The notes under the pieces are model-generated. The model was not told the origin of the DNA, did not search any database, and was given only the letters and a program-made list of their open reading frames with translations. A DNA stretch of 10,769 bases, taken from Pleurotus djamor (lineage: Eukaryota; Basidiomycota; Agaricomycetes; Agaricales; Pleurotaceae). The translations under genes were made by a program, and so were the position numbers. Positions 7,718 through 10,769 of this stretch are shown here, in pieces (position 1 is the stretch's first letter; each line of letters opens with the position of its first letter). Where the stretch lies: positions 1 through 10,769 of the forward strand of contig JAPEVF010001346.1 of the NCBI GenBank assembly GCA_029747585.1, written 5' to 3'.

Positions 7718-8620
7718 ATGAAGGTCGGTATTTCAGCAAAATTTAGAAAGGGCGGTTGGATTCTGACTATCGATGCAAATCGTGCAATTTTCTAGCTTTT
7801 GACTGAGAAACAGCTTGAGGACCATGCCGCCGCCTCCATGCGAGGTTCGATTGAAGGATTGGTCGGCTCTGGTGCTGTTGCTGTCGGCGCATCATATTGG
7901 GCGCATCGCCGATTCCCATCATACCGCGCACTTCCTCTATCCTTGAAATCCTTGGCCGTTTTGATTATTGTCGTACCTTGCTTGGCGATTCAAGGTGAAC
8001 GCCGTGGTATCGAATACGACAAGTCGCAATGGTACGTCATTCAACGAAGTTCCAAGAGTTGGCGGGAAGAAGCTAATGACTTGCGGTGATGTCATGCAGG
8101 GAGGGTGAGACTGTGAACCTTCTTGATGAGAAGGAACAGCAGGAAGAGGCTCGATGGAACTCTTTGGATACGAGCTCGAAGATTGGTGATTGGGCCGCTC
8201 GCCACCAGTACAGTCTGATTTTGGGCGGTTGGGCGTCGAGTTTGGGTATCGCTGCTGCTATCATCTCCCGGGACAAGTAAGCATCTCCGTCGTTCACAAC
8301 TTTTGCCGGCTCACTCATTTACCGTAGATACCAAACCGTNCCCCCAGAAGGTCGTCCAAGCTCGTATGTGGGCTCAGGGCTTGACCATCGGTATCGTCAT
8401 CGCAGCTGGTGCTTTGATGCACTCACGCCGAGCGGAGGCCGCACAGCACGTACGTCTCCAAGCTCCAGGACCTCTCCACCTTAACACCACTGATTGTAAA
8501 TTTTTATAGCACAACACTGATCATTCATGGCGAGACCTGCTTGAGCAACAAGAGAAGGAGAAGCGAGAGGCCGAGAAGGCTGCGCTCATGGCTGGTCGTC
8601 CGTCACAGCTTGCCGCTTAG
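7718..8620 (+). CDS. RCF2: HIG1-domain protein, respiratory supercomplex factor 2 (Rcf2/Aim38-like)
   Basis: Rcf2 is an inner-membrane protein of mitochondria that associates with cytochrome c oxidase and the III-IV supercomplex. Exons are 7718-7723, 7796-8031, 8100-8276, 8328-8449 and 8510-8620, giving 216 residues when the N at 8340 is not counted (yeast Rcf2 is 224). The first exon holds only Met-Lys; joined to exon 2 it gives MKLLTEKQL, the usual fungal start. The N-terminal half has HRRFPSYRALPLSLK between two hydrophobic segments (about 23-38 and 52-67). The HIG1 domain (about 100-172) has two hydrophobic segments (about 119-136 and 157-171) with YQTVPQKVVQARMWAQG between them. The HIG1 signature (Q/I)X3(R/H)XRX3Q is matched as Q146, R152 and Q156, but the middle R/H is Gln150. 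The tail is a charged helix rich in Glu and Lys. The presence of the N-terminal half points to Rcf2 over the shorter Rcf1. Confidence 0.9.
8340..8340 (+). other. RCF2: Surplus ambiguous base (N) in rcf2 exon 4
   Basis: The N precedes CCCCC. Counting it puts the codons before it (KYQT) and after it (PQKVVQARMWAQG) in different frames. Leaving it out restores one frame, and exon 4 then ends in phase 0, as exon 5 needs. It is best read as a consensus artefact at a homopolymer. Confidence 0.85.
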
Positions 8621-9096
8621 ACACGAAAAAGCCTAGACTACCGTAATTCATCTAACTCTTCTTGCCTTTTCGCCGCCCAAACGACATCTACCCATTTACT
8701 CTAATTGCGGGCTCATGTTCTTGTTTATCAGCATTCCTTCATGACCTATACATATCATTGTACGATCTATCTAGCATACCTATTTGTTCACAGGCTTGTT
8801 CGTAGCCAGCCTAATGGCATGACGATGTATCCAGTACATTCAAGTACATGCGTGGTGAGCAAACGATGTTCCGATGTTCGCGTGGTTGATGAGTTGCCTG
8901 CCGTAAACTATGTTTACTTCTAGCCGTGAACAACAATATACATAGCTTTGAGCCTCAAGGAACATAATTCAAACCTGGATAATGTACAACGCACGGCTAA
9001 ATACATAACTTGGCCGTTCCTTCGAAAGTGCCAAAAATCTCATATAACTTCTCTCTTGAGAGGTTGGAAGACAAGCCCTACAAAGAAAAGCGAGTT
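8621..9096. other. Convergent 3' region between rcf2 and the F-box gene
   Basis: This stretch holds the 3' UTRs of two genes that face each other. It has no recognisable coding region and no clear AATAAA on either strand. It contains a palindrome GTAAAC-TAT-GTTTAC (8903-8917) and a wider inverted repeat, TAGCCGTG (8921-8928) with CACGGCTA (8992-8999). Confidence 0.6.
8903..8917. repeat. GTAAAC/GTTTAC palindrome in convergent 3' region
   Basis: A perfect 6-bp inverted repeat has a 3-nt centre (TAT). Each arm contains the GTAAAC core of forkhead sites. In a transcript it could form a short hairpin near either 3' end. No function can be assigned from sequence. Confidence 0.4.
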
Positions 9097-10501
9097 TCAG
9101 ATTCTTTGCTGGGGTGCAAGGTGATTCTGGTACCCACCGACTTTCTCGAAATCCTCTCGAAACAACTCCCACCAAGATGTAAAGGCAGGATGATAAACCC
9201 CGAAGCACGCCGAAGGAAGCGTCTCACATATAACTTTGGTTTCTCCTAAGACATCAGTCTGGCGACGAGTGTACCGACGTGAAGGTTCAGATGGGTTGAG
9301 TCGCTTGAAATCAAGGAGGACTAATGAAGGGAAGTGGTCCAGAAGTTTCTGCGCGTAATGTTCATGGTCGTCAGACGAATCGATGCGTAGGTATTTGAGC
9401 TCCGCTGAAGGAATGGAGAAGAGGTCCTCTAGGGGGATCTTGGCCTAATAGCGACTGTTTGTCAGTGTGAGAGAGAGAGAGAGTATGTGAGCCCAACTCA
9501 CATCACACATCGTCAGCGTCACATACAGCAACTCAATGCTTTTGAGATGGGGCAAGGGTTCCGACAACGCTCCTTGATTCCATGAAGATATCTGCAGCGT
9601 CCGAATCTCACGGAATACCAACGCAGGATCAATGAAATCAATGAAATCTGCAAACTGTGCGGCGAGATGTTCGATTGGCGCGCCGTTCTTCACGAAGGTG
9701 TACCAGAGCCGTGGATACCCATCGACTGTGTGAAGGTTCACAAAGTTTCCCGATGGAGGGGGGATTGGGCGAAATCTCGGATGATGGTCTTCTAAGATAC
9801 GAAGGTATTGGATAGCGCGTCGCTGATTGGGTCGTTCGAGGAAGTGAAGAACGTCTTGATAGTCCCAATAGCTGTCGGTTGATAAGTGGGTGATCCCCAC
9901 AGATGATGGAAGCGGTTGTAAAGGTGTGGTTGTATCGCTTTGAGAAGGTGCGATGTAAAGGCGTTTGAGATTACTCAGAGTTGTGAAGATAACACCGAGG
10001 CGCTGCCAGAGGGCATGATCATTTTGGAACNAAAAACGAAGCAGAAAATATATCTGCGGAGTGGTCATTCCTGATGACGATGAAGGTTTGGATGTGAGAA
10101 GAGAGAGCTGGGTTGTTGGCGAGACTCGAGCGTAGAGAGTCAAGTGATTGTGCACTGAAGTGCATGCGAGTATGAGGGCTGGTAGAAAGGGGTTGATGGT
10201 GATGGTGATGTGTATGGTTACGGGCGTGAACCCCGCCTACAATGATAGAACTGTAGAATATGGGCGTCGCGAAGCGGTAGAAATCCTTGTTGACGAGTAG
10301 CAATGAGTAGATCCATTTTCTATCAGCTGAGTGCGTCTCGGAGACGACTTGCTGCAGCAACTCCGTCGGAATGACTAGGTAGACATGGGATGGAGTCGGT
10401 TTAGTATGACAAGTGTAGTAGCATGCTGGTTGTGGTTTACCTGGTGCCATTGTGTGACTGTGTCTGGAGACGGTGCTAGCTGGGGAGGGCTGTTGATCCA
10501 T
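9097..10501 (-). CDS. F-box-like protein with degenerate leucine-rich segments
   Basis: F-box proteins link target proteins to Skp1-cullin ubiquitin ligases. Exons are 10441-10501, 9502-10374 and 9097-9444, giving 426 residues when the N at 10031 is not counted. The F-box-like domain is at about 21-66, beginning VIPTELLQQVVSE and containing LLVNKDFYRFATPIFYSS, the usual pattern of agaricomycete members. A histidine cluster (HTHHHHH) follows at 74-80. The rest holds irregular leucine-rich segments, such as LSNLKRLYIA, IRTLQISSWN, LPHLKSIELL, LKYLRIDSS and FPSLVLLDF, which probably form the target-binding part. The first intron (10375-10440) is 66 nt, a multiple of three without a stop, so it could be retained and add 22 residues. 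Its gtaaac donor, ACTAAAC branch motif and ctacctag acceptor favour splicing. The second intron is 9445-9501. The target is unknown. Met at 10450 is an alternative start that keeps the F-box. Confidence 0.75.
9469..9483. repeat. (GA)7 microsatellite in F-box gene intron
   Basis: Seven GA units (TC on the coding strand) form most of the pyrimidine-rich part of the intron at 9445-9501. Length changes here would alter intron length only. Confidence 0.8.
10031..10031 (-). other. Surplus ambiguous base (N) in F-box gene exon
   Basis: The N precedes AAAAA on the plus strand. Counting it stops the F-box frame three codons later. Leaving it out joins the N-terminal frame (ending SASF) directly to the long downstream frame (FQNDHALWQRL) through a leucine codon near residue 135. 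This is the same pattern as at 8340. Confidence 0.85.
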
Positions 10502-10769
10502 GGGATCTTATCAGTGGTTAAGCATCCAGTATAAGAGGAGCATAAGACCGTGGGTGTCTGAGTGATGTGACGGGGCGATCAGAACGGATGCTCTGATGGT
10601 TGATAGTATACGGCTCTTACGAGGACCTTGGTACCTTTGATGATTCACGTCCACCTTTCCTCCTCGCACTCTGAGGATCTCTGGGAACGGCAACCTAAGG
10701 CACTCTAGGAAACAATGATCACATGTGGTGTTTCGTGGAGATGAACGCAAGATGAATTGACGCTTCGAC
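10502..10769. other. Upstream region of the F-box gene, no recognisable feature
   Basis: These bases should hold the leader and promoter of the minus-strand F-box gene. I see no TATA box, no clear binding-site cluster and no convincing coding sequence. A 79-codon minus-strand frame spans most of it but has no recognisable content. Confidence 0.5.

Noticed and set aside
8100..8620. rcf2 as a frameshifted pseudogene.
   Set aside because: The only break coincides with an N next to a homopolymer; all splice sites, phases and conserved residues are otherwise intact.
10511..10750. A 79-codon minus-strand frame upstream of the F-box gene.
   Set aside because: It has no recognisable domain, nothing supports its translation, and it occupies the expected promoter and leader of the F-box gene.

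Overview
The window reads as nuclear DNA of a filamentous basidiomycete fungus, most likely an agaricomycete. Four protein genes are split by 21 GT-AG introns. Nineteen are 48-68 nt long and the other two are 72 and 114 nt, the compact style of mushroom-forming fungi. I cannot name the genus. No transposon, CRISPR array, tRNA or rRNA gene is visible.

Layout. (1) 1-3109, minus strand: RPA135, the second-largest subunit of RNA polymerase I. It is complete at its N-terminus and cut off by the window edge after 894 residues. Nine exons lie inside the window, one of them only 27 nt long. (2) 3110-3367: a 258-bp divergent promoter shared by RPA135 and the next gene. It holds a cluster of CTGAGTC (Gcn4/AP-1-like) sites, an RRPE-like AT-rich palindrome and a 12-bp CG-rich palindrome. 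(3) 3368-6780, plus strand: an FG nucleoporin of the Nup98/Nup116 family. It has 8 exons and 991 residues, about 49 FG dipeptides, a GLEBS (Gle2/Rae1-binding) motif and a C-terminal autoproteolytic-type domain that stops at the His-Phe where Nup98-Nup96 precursors are cleaved. (4) 6781-7717: its 3' UTR, then the promoter of the next gene, with a TATA box and several palindromes. (5) 7718-8620, plus strand: a HIG1-domain protein matching respiratory supercomplex factor 2 (Rcf2/Aim38), 5 exons and 216 residues. (6) 8621-9096: convergent 3' region. (7) 9097-10501, minus strand: an F-box-like protein with degenerate leucine-rich segments, 2 or 3 exons. (8) 10502-10769: its upstream region, with nothing recognisable.

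The four genes do not form a pathway. RPA135 serves rRNA synthesis, the nucleoporin serves nuclear transport and mRNA export, Rcf2 serves mitochondrial respiration, and the F-box protein is probably a fast-evolving accessory gene. The only pair with an obvious regulatory link is RPA135 and NUP98, which share the short divergent promoter.

The sequence has two ambiguous bases, N at 8340 and N at 10031. Each sits directly before a five-base homopolymer inside an otherwise open exon, and in both cases leaving the N out of the count restores the reading frame. They are best read as surplus consensus bases, not as real frameshifts.

I found no wholly new system. The points most worth a second look are the 27-nt micro-exon, the nucleoporin that ends at its cleavage site, the phase-1 exon architecture of the FG region, and the divergent promoter.
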